A program made the translations under genes and the position numbers. A stretch of 44,813 nt of DNA. It comes from Acidobacteriota bacterium. GTDB taxonomy: Bacteria; Acidobacteriota; Blastocatellia; UBA7656. This document shows, piece after piece, positions 1 to 10,900 of this stretch. Each line of letters begins with the position of its first letter. Within the stretch, counting starts at the first letter, position 1. The notes under the pieces are model-generated. The model was not told the origin of the DNA, did no database searches, and saw only the letters and a program-made list of their open reading frames with translations. The DNA lies in NCBI GenBank assembly GCA_038040445.1, contig JBBPIG010000027.1, positions 1 to 44,813 of the forward strand, written 5' to 3'.

Positions 1-172
1 CCAGCAATTCGTTCTTGGTGACGACTTCACCGCCGTTTTCGGTCAACACGCAAAGCAGTTCGATCTCCTTCAAAGGCAGATTTACGGGTTCGCCATCATG
101 CCACAAAACTTTCTTCTGGGCGTCTAACCGAAACCTTCCGAATTGCCTAAGACGCTTAATTTCACTGCTCAT
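1..172 (-). CDS. Winged-helix (OmpR/CadC-type) transcriptional regulator, N-terminal fragment
   Basis: The gene enters from the left edge, so only the first 57 residues are visible. They read as the N-terminal beta-sheet and first helix of an OmpR/PhoB-type winged-helix DNA-binding domain: RFRLDAQKKVLWHDGE, then VNLPLKEIELLCVL, then TKNELL. In many acidobacterial proteins this domain sits at the N-terminus and is followed by a transmembrane segment and TPR or beta-propeller repeats, but nothing of that part is in the window. The ATG is preceded by a strong GGAGG at 5 nt spacing. It is divergent from the small gene that begins near 341. Confident for the domain, unknown for target genes. Confidence 0.8.
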   Translation of the reverse strand, partial: MSSEIKRLRQFGRFRLDAQKKVLWHDGEPVNLPLKEIELLCVLTENGGEVVTKNELL

Positions 173-340
173 AGAAACCTCCGGTAAACGAATGGAGATT
201 TATTGGAGAAAAACTTCAAGACATTTCTCTCGCGCACACAGTTTAATGCCAGTCATCAACGGAAGGTACGTTGAAAGGCTTTGCGAAAGCAGTTGGCTCA
301 GAAGGCTAATTGTTTCCGTCGCGGCGCAATTCTAGAACAT

Positions 341-621
341 ATGACCCCAAAAGGAAAGAAATTCCGAATCACCACCGAAAGCACGAAATCTTTATCGTTC
401 GGTTGAGCCGCGACACGGAGATCTACGGATTCTGTCCGAACTGCAAAACGGAAGTCAAGATGTTGTCTTTGGATTCTACAGGGAGGGTCTCAGGAGTAAG
501 TGGACGAGAAGTGATCAGACGAATTGCTGCGGAAGAAATTCACTCGATTGAAACCGCAAGCGGTGACCTGCTCGTCTGCCGGAACTGTTTGAAGCACTGT
601 CTTCAAAAGGAGAACTCATGA
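341..621 (+). CDS. Small CxxC / helix-turn-helix-like protein, apparently frameshifted
   Basis: The reading frame open to the stop at 621 carries RDTEIYGFCPNCKTEVKML, then GVSGREVIRRIAAEEIHSIE and LLVCRNC, which resembles small excisionase/MerR-like helix-turn-helix proteins with a leading CxxC pair. That frame has no convincing start: upstream it only offers a TTG at 310. A neighbouring frame starts with ATG at 341 and reads MTPKGKKFRITTESTKS before a stop. Adding one T to the TTT run at 391-393 joins them as ...TTESTKSFIVRLSRDTE.... I therefore place the start at 341 and infer a one-base deletion, real or a consensus error. No clear Shine-Dalgarno precedes 341. Function unknown; DNA binding is only a guess from the helix-turn-helix-like stretch. 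Confidence 0.5.
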
Positions 622-739
622 GGCGTGCTCGTGTTCCAGGACCCTGAGCCGGGCTGCAATGAGACAAGCCGGAACAAAGGCCGGTCAAACCGGGCCCGTT
701 CCTGGTTGTGGAATAACCTGACTAACCGGAGGCACTGTC

Positions 740-3670
740 ATGTTGAAATTGTCAAACCCTACATTCTCTACGATCGGGTTCTTAGTACTGTCGATAACGC
801 TGTATGCCCAGAACCCTCAACCAAATATAGCTTCGACTGAGAAGATTCAATCCAGGCTAGTCACCGCTTCCGTCGCCGGTGAGTCCATACGCTTCGTATC
901 TCTTGGAGAACTGATCCAGATGCGTCTCGAAGTCATCGCCGCGTCCGGCGAGACGATGTTTGACTCGGGCTTCAAACCAGGCAATGTGATTGATTGGCCC
1001 TCGTCAGATAAGCAGGGACAGCGTGTTTCCGCTGGATCATACCTCTGCGTCGTTACTGTCAAAGACCGTTCAGGCCAGATCACAAGAAAGCAAGTAATTG
1101 CCAGCTTGCGCGATCAATCGCTCAGATTGAGTCAGTCCGATAGTTCACTGCTTACCGCCGCTCAAGCTCAAACAGCCGATATGAATTCAGATGCAGATGT
1201 CAGCTTGACCATTCTCGAGCCGGAACAGTCGCCGGCGGCGGCCGTTGTTGCGCACGACGGGAGCGGGGCTCATCTGGTCAGCGGGAGCGGGGGATTGTCA
1301 ATCAGCAGCGGGGACTTCTTCAGCAATAAAATACTCGAGCATCTCAGACTTACCGCGGAAGGCAATCTGGGGATTGGTGTTTCTAATCCGCAAGCGAAGC
1401 TCGACGTCGCCGGACTGATCAGATCAAGCCAGGGCATCATGTTTCCCGACGGAACAATACAAACCACAGCCGCCAAAGACCAAATCAAAGACCCCAGCAA
1501 AGATCCGGTGTTCAAGGAAGGGAACAACTCGAAGACATGGGATCAAAACAGCAAAGCGGGGAAAAAAGGGAAGGGTGACAAGACGGTCGGGCCGGAGTTA
1601 TTTGTCGGCGAAGACCTGACGGTCAATGGGAACATCTTCTTCACACCGCCGGCGGGGTGTTGTCGAGACATCACGATGCCGAACAGTAGTGGAGGGCTAA
1701 GGTTCTACGCAATGGCCTTTCCGCTTACGGGGAATCCAACGGGAGCGGCGATTCAGTTCTTTGGAAATAACACAGATTTACCTGGACAGATGTTTTTGGA
1801 CTCCGGAGCGCACGATGCGGCGGCGTTGATCTTCCGGACGACCGGTACAGGAGGGACCATAGCAGAGAGGATGCGAGTGAACGCTGGTGGGAACGTGGGC
1901 ATCGGCACGACTAACCCGGCGGCGAGACTTCATGCGCTCGGCGCTTCGAGCAACAGCGCAACACCTATTGGGATCTTGGAGTCTACGGGCAGTCAGATCC
2001 CTTTATCATTCAGGATCAATGGAACTGAACAGGCACGGATCAGGTCCGACGCCAACGGCAATATCGTGTTGGCGACGATCAACGGCGGATCTAGGAACAT
2101 TCATTTCAGGGCTGGGGACGACAGCACCACGAATATGTTCATCCAGTCGTCAACAGGCAACGTCGGCATAGGAACGACCGCTCCCAATTCGAGGCTCGAT
2201 GTAGTAAATACAAACTCACAAATCCACTTTACGGATACATCAACAGAGAGCGGCGGCTATCTTGTCAGCGCCGATGGCTCGGCAACCCTATCCAGTGGGG
2301 CCAGGTGGAACGGTCGCGACTGGGTCCCCGTAGGCGCTCCAGGCAAGTCCATAACTAGTATGACCAACGGTAACATTCGGTTCTTCACCGACAATGTGTT
2401 CTTCCCAGGCACGACTTTTACCCCAACCGAACGGATGCGGATTGACGTCATTGGCAGGGTCGGCATAGGCACGACCGCGCCAGCAAACCCACTTCATGTA
2501 GTCGGCCCGGGCACAGCAAGCGGGGGGGTTGCCGGAATCAATAATGTCGTTGCGCACTTCACGCAAGCTACAGCGACGGAAGCTGCGGCCGTTTCTATCG
2601 ATGCGCCTTCGGGACAGGAACCGGTTCTGTACCTGGCTGAACAGGGACTCCCAAAGTGGAGTATTAGGAACGATGCGAGCAACGGTGATAGATTCAAGAT
2701 TCGTTCACACAATAGCGACGGAACGAGCAATACGCTCTTGACGATGGAATCTCTTTCCGGTGACGTCGGCATTGGCACTACCAATCCGACGAATAAGTTC
2801 CACGTTCAGAGTAGCGTAATTGATCATTATGTGACAGGCCCTTGGCTTGTGGACCAACACATCGCTCGATTCGTAAATACGTCTCCTAACGAACCCGACG
2901 AAGGCCCACCCGGTATCGGCCGTACTCCGCAAGTGCTGTTGCTCCAGCTAAGCGAGGTGCATACCCCCGCACATAGTAACCACTACATCAGCTTTTGGAA
3001 CGATGACGCGGAATCCGTCGGTTCGATTCAAGGCAACGGTGATGGTGGTGTCCAGATTGGCAGCCCCGGCAGCGACTATGCAGAATGGCTGCCGCGCCTC
3101 AACCCCGCTGAGAAGATTCAACCCGGAGAAATCGTGGGTCTACACGCCGGCCGGATCACAAAACATACCCGTGGCGTGACAAAGGTGATGGCGGTGAGCA
3201 CCGGCGCGATTGTCGCCGGCAACGACCCAGGCGAAAAGGCTCGTGATGGGTATGAGCTTGTGGCATTTATCGGGCAAGCGCAAGTGCGTCTGCGTGGAGC
3301 GGTGAAGGCTGGCGACTTCATCGTAGCGTCTGGCCTGAACGATGGCACCGGGATAGCGGTCTCGCCCGATTGCATAAGCTCAGAACAATTCGAGCAAGTG
3401 GTGGGGCAGGCTTGGGAGTCTTCCGCGGACCCCGGAGTGAAGTCGGTGCGAACCGCTGTTGGGTTGATCCACCGTGATCCCACAGTAAGCCGCCTGCTCG
3501 AATCCAGCCGGAATCAGACAGCGCAGATCGCTGCATTGAGTGCTCGGCTAACCGCGATTGAATTAAGGTTGGGAAAGAAACTCGCCGCTCATAAGACTGC
3601 CGCCAGCCGAAATAGCACAAGCGGTATCAGGGAGCGCAGAGTGCAAAGCGGGGCGCTCGGCTCACGGTAA
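740..3670 (+). CDS. Secreted repeat protein with C-terminal Peptidase_G2-like (intramolecular chaperone) domain
   Basis: A 976-residue protein with an N-terminal hydrophobic segment ending in YAQ (likely signal peptide) and a GGAGG 7 nt before the ATG. Residues ~30-130 look like a beta-sandwich ending in VCVVTVKDRSGQ-type strands (as in FlgD-like extracellular caps). Five copies of a GNVGIGTTNPxxxLHV motif recur at about residues 209, 384, 473, 573 and 674; this repeat is typical of phage tail-fibre-like and other trimeric fibrous proteins. Residues ~775-930 (SDYAEWLP, IQPGEIVGL, GRITKHT, VMAVSTGAIVAGNDP) resemble Peptidase_G2, the self-cleaving trimerisation chaperone of tail appendages. A short coiled coil follows (QTAQIAALSARLTAIELRL). 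Inference: a trimeric surface fibre or adhesin whose C-terminal module folds it. The gene stands alone; its ligand is unknown. Confidence 0.7.
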   Translation: MLKLSNPTFSTIGFLVLSITLYAQNPQPNIASTEKIQSRLVTASVAGESIRFVSLGELIQMRLEVIAASGETMFDSGFKPGNVIDWPSSDKQGQRVSAGSYLCVVTVKDRSGQITRKQVIASLRDQSLRLSQSDSSLLTAAQAQTADMNSDADVSLTILEPEQSPAAAVVAHDGSGAHLVSGSGGLSISSGDFFSNKILEHLRLTAEGNLGIGVSNPQAKLDVAGLIRSSQGIMFPDGTIQTTAAKDQIKDPSKDPVFKEGNNSKTWDQNSKAGKKGKGDKTVGPELFVGEDLTVNGNIFFTPPAGCCRDITMPNSSGGLRFYAMAFPLTGNPTGAAIQFFGNNTDLPGQMFLDSGAHDAAALIFRTTGTGGTIAERMRVNAGGNVGIGTTNPAARLHALGASSNSATPIGILESTGSQIPLSFRINGTEQARIRSDANGNIVLATINGGSRNIHFRAGDDSTTNMFIQSSTGNVGIGTTAPNSRLDVVNTNSQIHFTDTSTESGGYLVSADGSATLSSGARWNGRDWVPVGAPGKSITSMTNGNIRFFTDNVFFPGTTFTPTERMRIDVIGRVGIGTTAPANPLHVVGPGTASGGVAGINNVVAHFTQATATEAAAVSIDAPSGQEPVLYLAEQGLPKWSIRNDASNGDRFKIRSHNSDGTSNTLLTMESLSGDVGIGTTNPTNKFHVQSSVIDHYVTGPWLVDQHIARFVNTSPNEPDEGPPGIGRTPQVLLLQLSEVHTPAHSNHYISFWNDDAESVGSIQGNGDGGVQIGSPGSDYAEWLPRLNPAEKIQPGEIVGLHAGRITKHTRGVTKVMAVSTGAIVAGNDPGEKARDGYELVAFIGQAQVRLRGAVKAGDFIVASGLNDGTGIAVSPDCISSEQFEQVVGQAWESSADPGVKSVRTAVGLIHRDPTVSRLLESSRNQTAQIAALSARLTAIELRLGKKLAAHKTAASRNSTSGIRERRVQSGALGSR

Positions 3671-3721
3671 TCGAATTAAGGGAGGAGAAAGAACCCATCA
3701 CTTAAATCCAAGGCGAAAGAC

Positions 3722-3999
3722 ATTGACCGGCGAACAATGGTCAATCCCCGGATAGAAGAATCTCGGATATTGAGCGAGCGAAGTGGAAAGAATCACCAGC
3801 GATGTAGGGGAGCCACTTGAGCCACCGCGCTACGAAGCCGAGGTAGAGGCTTTTCTCGGTGCGCGAGATGTGAAGATTCTCGCCGCCGGGTCTGGTCCCG
3901 AGCGGCGTTGAATGATAAACCGAGTACGCGACTGTGGGACGGAAGGTCCGGTCGTGGCCCCTGCACGACCGTGTTCGGAGAACTACTTCGTAACCGAAC
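3722..3999. other. Non-coding, hairpin-dense stretch (possible structured RNA or intron remnant)
   Basis: The 409 bases between the fibre gene and the toroid gene hold no convincing ORF, but stem-loops follow each other closely: ATTGACC/GGTCAAT (3722-3745), TCTCG/CGAGA (3854-3868), a nested CGCCGC-CGGG/CCCG-GCGGCG (3881-3907), GGAC/GTCC with loop GGAAG (3937-3949), GGTCGTG/CACGACC (3950-3970) and GTTCGG/CCGAAC (3973-3999). The last two abut. A GTGCG pentamer at 3859 recalls group II intron 5' ends, but no domain V or reverse transcriptase is visible, so intron identity is only a suggestion. Confidence 0.35.
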
Positions 4000-4079
4000 C
4001 AGTTTGTTCCTCATGCGCTCCGGTGATGACTATTATCTGCAGGCCTTTCGGCGTTAGATGATTGTCATCAGGCAAGCAA

Positions 4080-5105
4080 TCAGCTCTCTGCCGGAGGTAT
4101 GTCGATGCTATTGGATAAGCAAAGCAGAAACTCCGCCAGCACATAAGGCGGCTGGCTCCCCACGTATAGGCTGAGTTGTTGAAAGACTGAACCTAAAACA
4201 TCCCGACGTAGACGGAGAGCCATCTTCTCCTTTTCCTTCAAGCTTGAATCCGTTGACAGGTGGGTTGGTTCCGCAAAGGACCAGGGAAACCACAGTGAGG
4301 TTGATCCTTCCAGCTTGTAGGTCTTGTTGGGGGTGTGGATGTACTGATCAGAATCGGGGACGCGTTTGTTGTCTCCTATGCTGCGGTGGACATCCATAGA
4401 ATCTGTGAACGCCATTTCGGCGCTGATGTATTTGTCGTTTTGCTCGAGATCCGGGAAATACTTCTCTGCTCGAGATAACACAAAGAGAACCTGCGCCGTG
4501 AGTCCTTCAAACCGTTCAAATTGAGACTGTCTGTGAGGGTTAGGCTCCCAACCGATCCCTTCTTTGTAGGCCCTCAAAAGCCAGTCGATTCCCTTCTTGA
4601 TATTCTCATCAAAACGATTTCCGAGAAGCTCGTTTAAGGATTCGGATCTTTTTGTCTCCAGCAGACTCCAAACCGCCATTAGTGTTGGATAGACTCTGGT
4701 GAACTCCTCGCCTCTCACCTGCACTGGAGACCACCCGCCGGATTCATCCTGTCTCTCAACGAGTCGTGTGAGATCGCGCTGTATGCGACCCAGCATTTGC
4801 GCGCGCTCTGCGTCGCTCCATATTTTTGTTCGCGATTCGAGCGACGAAATGTTTGCCAAAGTCACCCAACCGGCTATCTCTGCGAGAGTGTCCTTGTCCT
4901 CCTCAAACACCCCCCAACCTTGCTGGGGATAAGAGCGGCGCGCATTCTCAAGGTAGTTCAAGGCGGCCTTGATCTGAGGAACATATCTCTCTAAGTTTGG
5001 CTGGCTAGACAGAACGGCCTGGAGACATTGCGCGGTGGTCCAGGCTTGCGTGCGGGCTCTTGGGTTCGATGAATCAATTCGAATACCGCCGTTACTTGCC
5101 TGCAA
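4080..5105 (-). CDS. Alpha/alpha-toroid (prenyltransferase/squalene-cyclase-like repeat) protein, probably 5'-truncated
   Basis: The 341 residues are helical with spaced toroid-type motifs: QASNGGIR near the start, QQGWGVFEEDKDT, QDESGGWSP and GIGWEPN. These resemble the QxxDGGW-like turns of terpenoid-cyclase/prenyltransferase (alpha/alpha)6 barrels. No cyclase DxDD motif or metal-binding set is evident, so an enzymatic role is not supported. The only start in frame is a TTG at 5105 without a Shine-Dalgarno; the frame stays open back to the TGA of the RND fragment at 5187-5189, which lies in the same frame. Family members usually have more N-terminal repeats. I infer that the 5' part was lost when the adjacent efflux remnant was rearranged. 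No signal peptide is visible. Confidence 0.5.
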   Translation of the reverse strand: MQASNGGIRIDSSNPRARTQAWTTAQCLQAVLSSQPNLERYVPQIKAALNYLENARRSYPQQGWGVFEEDKDTLAEIAGWVTLANISSLESRTKIWSDAERAQMLGRIQRDLTRLVERQDESGGWSPVQVRGEEFTRVYPTLMAVWSLLETKRSESLNELLGNRFDENIKKGIDWLLRAYKEGIGWEPNPHRQSQFERFEGLTAQVLFVLSRAEKYFPDLEQNDKYISAEMAFTDSMDVHRSIGDNKRVPDSDQYIHTPNKTYKLEGSTSLWFPWSFAEPTHLSTDSSLKEKEKMALRLRRDVLGSVFQQLSLYVGSQPPYVLAEFLLCLSNSIDIPPAES

Positions 5106-5186
5106 CGCAAATATGCGATTGATCCATCCACGACCAATGACACACCCCGCGCGGCGATATGAATGGCCGTGCGAAGCAACGACTTT

Positions 5187-6499
<1,313 letters not shown>

Positions 6500-6509
6500 T
6501 CTTTCCTCA

Positions 6510-7928
6510 CTATGGCTTCGTACCTATTGCCGATTGAAGGTCAGCCAGGGCGCGGTAGTATTCGGCCAGCGTCTCAGTAAACTCGCGCTGCGAGTCTACG
6601 AAGCGGCGTTGCTCAGATAACAGTTCGGTCACACGGAATGCCCCTACCTGATAAGCACCGCGAACCGCTGTAATGTTCTGCCTCGAACGCTCAAGCACGC
6701 CCTGCTCATAAGTGGCAATTGCAGAGCGCGCGGCTTCATATCGCCTGTATGCGCTTTGGACTTCGGCGCGCACCACCTGCTCGGCAAACTCGCGGCGGCG
6801 CTGCGCCTGTGAGATTGCAAGTTCGGCTTCCGCCTTCGCACCCTGGTTCCGATTGAAGACAGGGATGGTGATCGAGACGCCGAACGAAAGCAGTTTGTCC
6901 TGGTCGCGGAGTGTGCCAATGGGCGTGTTGTCGAAGCTCGACCGGTTGGTTGTGTACTTGCTGAAGGCGGTAACGTCCGGTGTCGCCTGTGCGCGCGCAA
7001 GGCGAAGTCCTGCCCGCGCCGCCTCCTCACTCAACCGCGCGAGTTTGAGGTCAGGACGAGTGCGGAGTGCGATGTCAACGGACGCCTCTATCGAGTCCGG
7101 GGGCTCGGCAAAGGCAGGAGCCGTCAATTCTTCTCGCAGTCGCAACGGCTCGCTCAGGGGCGTGCCGGTGATGCTCTTGAGCTTGAGCAACGCCGCTTGC
7201 AGGCGGCCCTCGACGAGCGCGCGCCGCGCCCGCAGGCGATCAATTTCAACCCGCAGAAGATTATGCTCAAGCGGGGCTGCGTCACCCTCCGTTACGCGAG
7301 CCTCGACTATGCGAGCAGTTTGAACATCAACGTTGCTTAGTTCCTCTGTGATTTGCAGCTCTCGGAGCGCAGCCAGGCTTTCGGCGTAAGACACGCGCAC
7401 TTCGTTTGCAAGCCGTCGCTCTTTATCGGCGATTTCGGCTTCAGCCGCTTCTAGCTCAACCCGCGCAAGATCAATACGCCGCTGTCGCTTCCCCCCGAGT
7501 TCAATCGGTAGCGCAAATCCGACGCTCGTCTCCCGTTCGCCAGGCGAGTTCGTAAAGCGTCCGGTTGTCTGCTCGAAGTCAACCGTTGGATTTGGCCGAA
7601 GACCCGCTTGACGCAACCGAGCCCGCCCGCGCTCTATGTCAAGTCTTACGGCTGCTAGTTCAGCATTCGAGGTAAGGGCACGGCGAACCAGGTCGTTGGA
7701 CGAAGCGCCTTGCACTGGATCTATGTAGCGGGAGAGCGTGGCGCTTACGGTGCTCAACGTGTCAGCGGCGCGCGCAGTTGATCCCCGATCAAATAATCGT
7801 GATCGCTCCGTACCAAGAGAGACGACTCCGGTCTCGATAGAAGGGTTCTGCCCGTAAGCAATATGTGTTGAGACAAGAGCCATTAGAATCCAGCTCAGTA
7901 AATTCGCTCGCGTAGGTTTAGAAAGCAT
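6510..7928 (-). CDS. TolC-family outer-membrane efflux channel (CzcC/CusC-like)
   Basis: A 472-residue outer-membrane factor that should trimerise to form the exit duct of the RND system encoded just upstream. I chose the ATG at 7928 because it opens a clean signal peptide (LLSWILMALVSTHIAYGQ) and is preceded by GAGAGG; the longer frame overlaps the pump gene and adds a basic leader with no export signal. The two long helical hairpin repeats of the family are evident: ALTSNAELAAVRLDIERGRARL with RQAGLRPNPTVDFEQ in the first, and DIALRTRPDLKLARLSEEAAR with AQATPDVTAFSKY in the second. No lipobox cysteine, so unlike CusC it is probably not lipidated. It lies 68 nt after the pump stop. Confidence 0.9.
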   Translation of the reverse strand: MLSKPTRANLLSWILMALVSTHIAYGQNPSIETGVVSLGTERSRLFDRGSTARAADTLSTVSATLSRYIDPVQGASSNDLVRRALTSNAELAAVRLDIERGRARLRQAGLRPNPTVDFEQTTGRFTNSPGERETSVGFALPIELGGKRQRRIDLARVELEAAEAEIADKERRLANEVRVSYAESLAALRELQITEELSNVDVQTARIVEARVTEGDAAPLEHNLLRVEIDRLRARRALVEGRLQAALLKLKSITGTPLSEPLRLREELTAPAFAEPPDSIEASVDIALRTRPDLKLARLSEEAARAGLRLARAQATPDVTAFSKYTTNRSSFDNTPIGTLRDQDKLLSFGVSITIPVFNRNQGAKAEAELAISQAQRRREFAEQVVRAEVQSAYRRYEAARSAIATYEQGVLERSRQNITAVRGAYQVGAFRVTELLSEQRRFVDSQREFTETLAEYYRALADLQSAIGTKP

Positions 7929-7996
7929 TATGGTTACGACCTCTCTGTTCAATGTCTGTGGGTTTCGCCGAGACGTGCGCATGCTCTCGACTCCTA

Positions 7997-10900
7997 CTAA
8001 TCTCCCACTGAGGCGGGTGCGGCTGACTGAACCTCGGCACGCCGGCTGCGCCATTGCGACCACGATAGGACGACTTTCTCGTGCAGGCCCTCGCTCATCC
8101 CATAAAGCGCCGGCAGTGCAACGAGCGTTAAGATAGTCGAGGTGATCAGCCCGCCGATCAGCGCAATCGCCATCGGCTGCTGAAGCTCCGCGCCGGCGCC
8201 CCAGCCGATTGCGATCGGAAGCACGCCGAGCCCAGCCGCAGCCGCGGTCATTAACACCGGGCGCATCCTGGTGTGAGCGCCGATATACAACGCCTCACGG
8301 AGACCGTGCCCTTCGGCGCGTAGCTGGTTGATATATTCAACGAGAATCAACCCCTTCTGCACGGACAGACCGAAATGAGCGAGCAAGCCGATTATTGATG
8401 AGACGTTGAGCGTAGTGCCGGTGACCCACAAGGCGATGAACCCGCCGGCCAGCGCCAGTGGGATCGTAGCGAGTATAAGCAACGCTTGCCACACCGAACG
8501 GAAGGCCACATACAGCAGGAGAAAAACCAGAAGCAACGAAATGACAAACGCGCGTGTCAGCTCTCCCGCCACTTCTTGCTGCCGCTCGTAGCCGCCGCCA
8601 TAACTTATGAAGTATCCGGGCGGCAGTTTTAACCCCGCCAGTCCCTTCTCGATATCGGCAACCACCGAGCCTATGTCACGTCCCTCTACGTTCATCGTCA
8701 CCTGGATGCGCCGGACTTGGTCCTCTCGCTTGATGCTGGCTGGCCCGCGCAAGACGCGCACGCTCGCAATGTCGCCGAGAGGCACTTTCTGGCCCGTCGG
8801 CGTATCGATCATGAGGCCGGCGAGTTTTTCAGGCGCGTCGCGACTCTCTTCCCGCAGCCGCACCACGACCGGGTATTCTTTCAGTTGATCCTTGATCACA
8901 GTGGTGACCTCACGGCCACCCAACAGCGCCTCAATCGAATCGCCAAGCTGGCCGGGATTGAGGCCGAAGCGGGACGCTCGTTCGCGGTCAACGGCAATGA
9001 CCACTTGAGGGACGCCTTCGAGTTGTTCCGCGCGCACATCAACGACGCCCGGCACTTTCTCGACAATCTCTTTGACCTGCGCGCCCTTCTGAGCGAGCGT
9101 ATCGAGATCGCTGCCGAAGACTTTAACGGCGAGGGCGGCCGAGGTTCCGGAGATGGATTCGTCAATCCGCATATTCAGCGGGGTGGTGATAGAAGCCGCC
9201 ACACCGGGCACCTTCTTCAACCGCTCGCGCACCCATTCTTCTATCTCCGGGATAGTGTGTTTACGCTCGGCGCGCGGCACGAGCTGGATGATGTGCTCGG
9301 CTACGGTGACGGGCATCGGGTCTTCAGACCTTTCGGCTCGACCTGTCGGCTGAACTATGGCTGCGATGTCCGGCCCGCCTTCGAGCACCTTGGTCACTTG
9401 CGAAGCGATGCGATCGGTTTCGCCAAGGCTTGTTCCGAGCGGTGTGTTCATCTGCAAGAGCAACGCGCCTTCGTCCATCTTTGGCAACAACTCCGTGCCG
9501 AGGAATGGCAAGAGTACAAGCGATAAAATGAAGATGGCTGCCGCCGCGCCCACCGCGCGAACAGGACGCCTTAATGATGATCGCAGCACAGGCTCATAAA
9601 CGCGCTCACACTGTCTTGCTAGCCAGCTCTCATCTTTAAGCTTTGAAGCGACTTTGCGGAGGAGCGTGTAACATAGCGCGGGGGTCAGCGTGAGCGACAG
9701 AATGAGGCCGACGGCCATCAGCACGACAACTGTGGCCGCGAACGGGGCGAGGATCTTGCCTTCTAATCCCGAAAGGAATAGGAGCGGCAGAAACACCACT
9801 ATGATGATCGCCGTCGAATAGGCGGCCGGCCGGCGTACCTCGCTCGCCCCGCGCAGCGTTGCCATCAGCGAGTTATCGGGGTTCGCTTTCAGATGCCGGA
9901 AAATGTTTTCGGTGTCGACAATGGCCGCGTCCACCATGATGCCGAGTCCGACGGCCAGTCCGCCCAGCGACATGATGTTGAGCGTCACGCCCCACGCGCG
10001 AAGGAAGATAAAACTGATCACTACAGCTACAGGGATCGTAATAGCTGCTATCAGCGTCGAGCGAATATTACCGAGGAATAGAAAGATGATCAGCACGACC
10101 GCCACACCGCCGATCAGGAGGGCTTCTTCCAGCGTCTTTGTTGCGACGTTGATTAGCTCAGATTGATCAAAGACCGTCACCATCGAGACGCCATCCGGCA
10201 TGAAGGGCTTCAATTCTTCAAGGGCCTTCTTAGCCCGATCAGTAACGGATAACGTATCTGTGCCGAACTGCTTGGCGATGGTCATCAGGACTGCTTCCCT
10301 TTCGTTGACACGCGCTATGCCGCGTCGCACCGCCGCGCCATCGCGGACATCAGCGATATCACGCACAAGGACAGGGAAGCCATCCCGCACTTTGATCACT
10401 ACCAGCCCGACATCCTCGAGTGAGTTGATTCGCCCCAGCCCACGCACGTCCATCTCGGTCGCGGTGCCGGTGATGAAGCCGCCTGAGAAGTTCTCGTTCG
10501 ACTCTCCGAGCGCGTCAACTACCTCGTTCAGCGAAATGTTGTAGGTTCGCATCCGATCAGGGTCGAGGACCACTTCGTACTGACGGCGCTCACCTCCATG
10601 CGAGGTGATGCGGATAATGCCAGGCACAGTCTGAAGTTTGTAACGAATGAGATAGTCGGCGGTCTCCTTGAGTTCCTTCTTGTCTACCTCTTCGCCTTCT
10701 TTGGTTTCTTTTGCCACATAGACCTGCAGCACCTCGCCCAGCCTTGAGGCGGCTGATGAGAGCACAGGCGGCGCTGTGCCTGCAGGAAAGTTGCGAGCTG
10801 CCGTGGCGAGCCGTTCAGCAAGCAGTTGGCGCGCCAAGTAGTAATCGGTGCCGAACCGAAATTCCGTGCGTACGGATACGACCCCGATCTCGGACTCAGA

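Noticed and set aside
3793-4014. 73-residue minus-strand ORF in the hairpin-rich gap
   Set aside because: Arg/Ser-rich translation of palindromic DNA, no ribosome-binding site; better explained as non-coding structure.
3859-4020. Group II intron
   Set aside because: Only a GTGCG and hairpins are seen; no domain V, no reverse transcriptase, so not called.
8717-9526. 269-residue plus-strand frame opposite the RND pump gene
   Set aside because: Antisense to a clear, conserved pump; codon-shadow composition and no ribosome-binding site.
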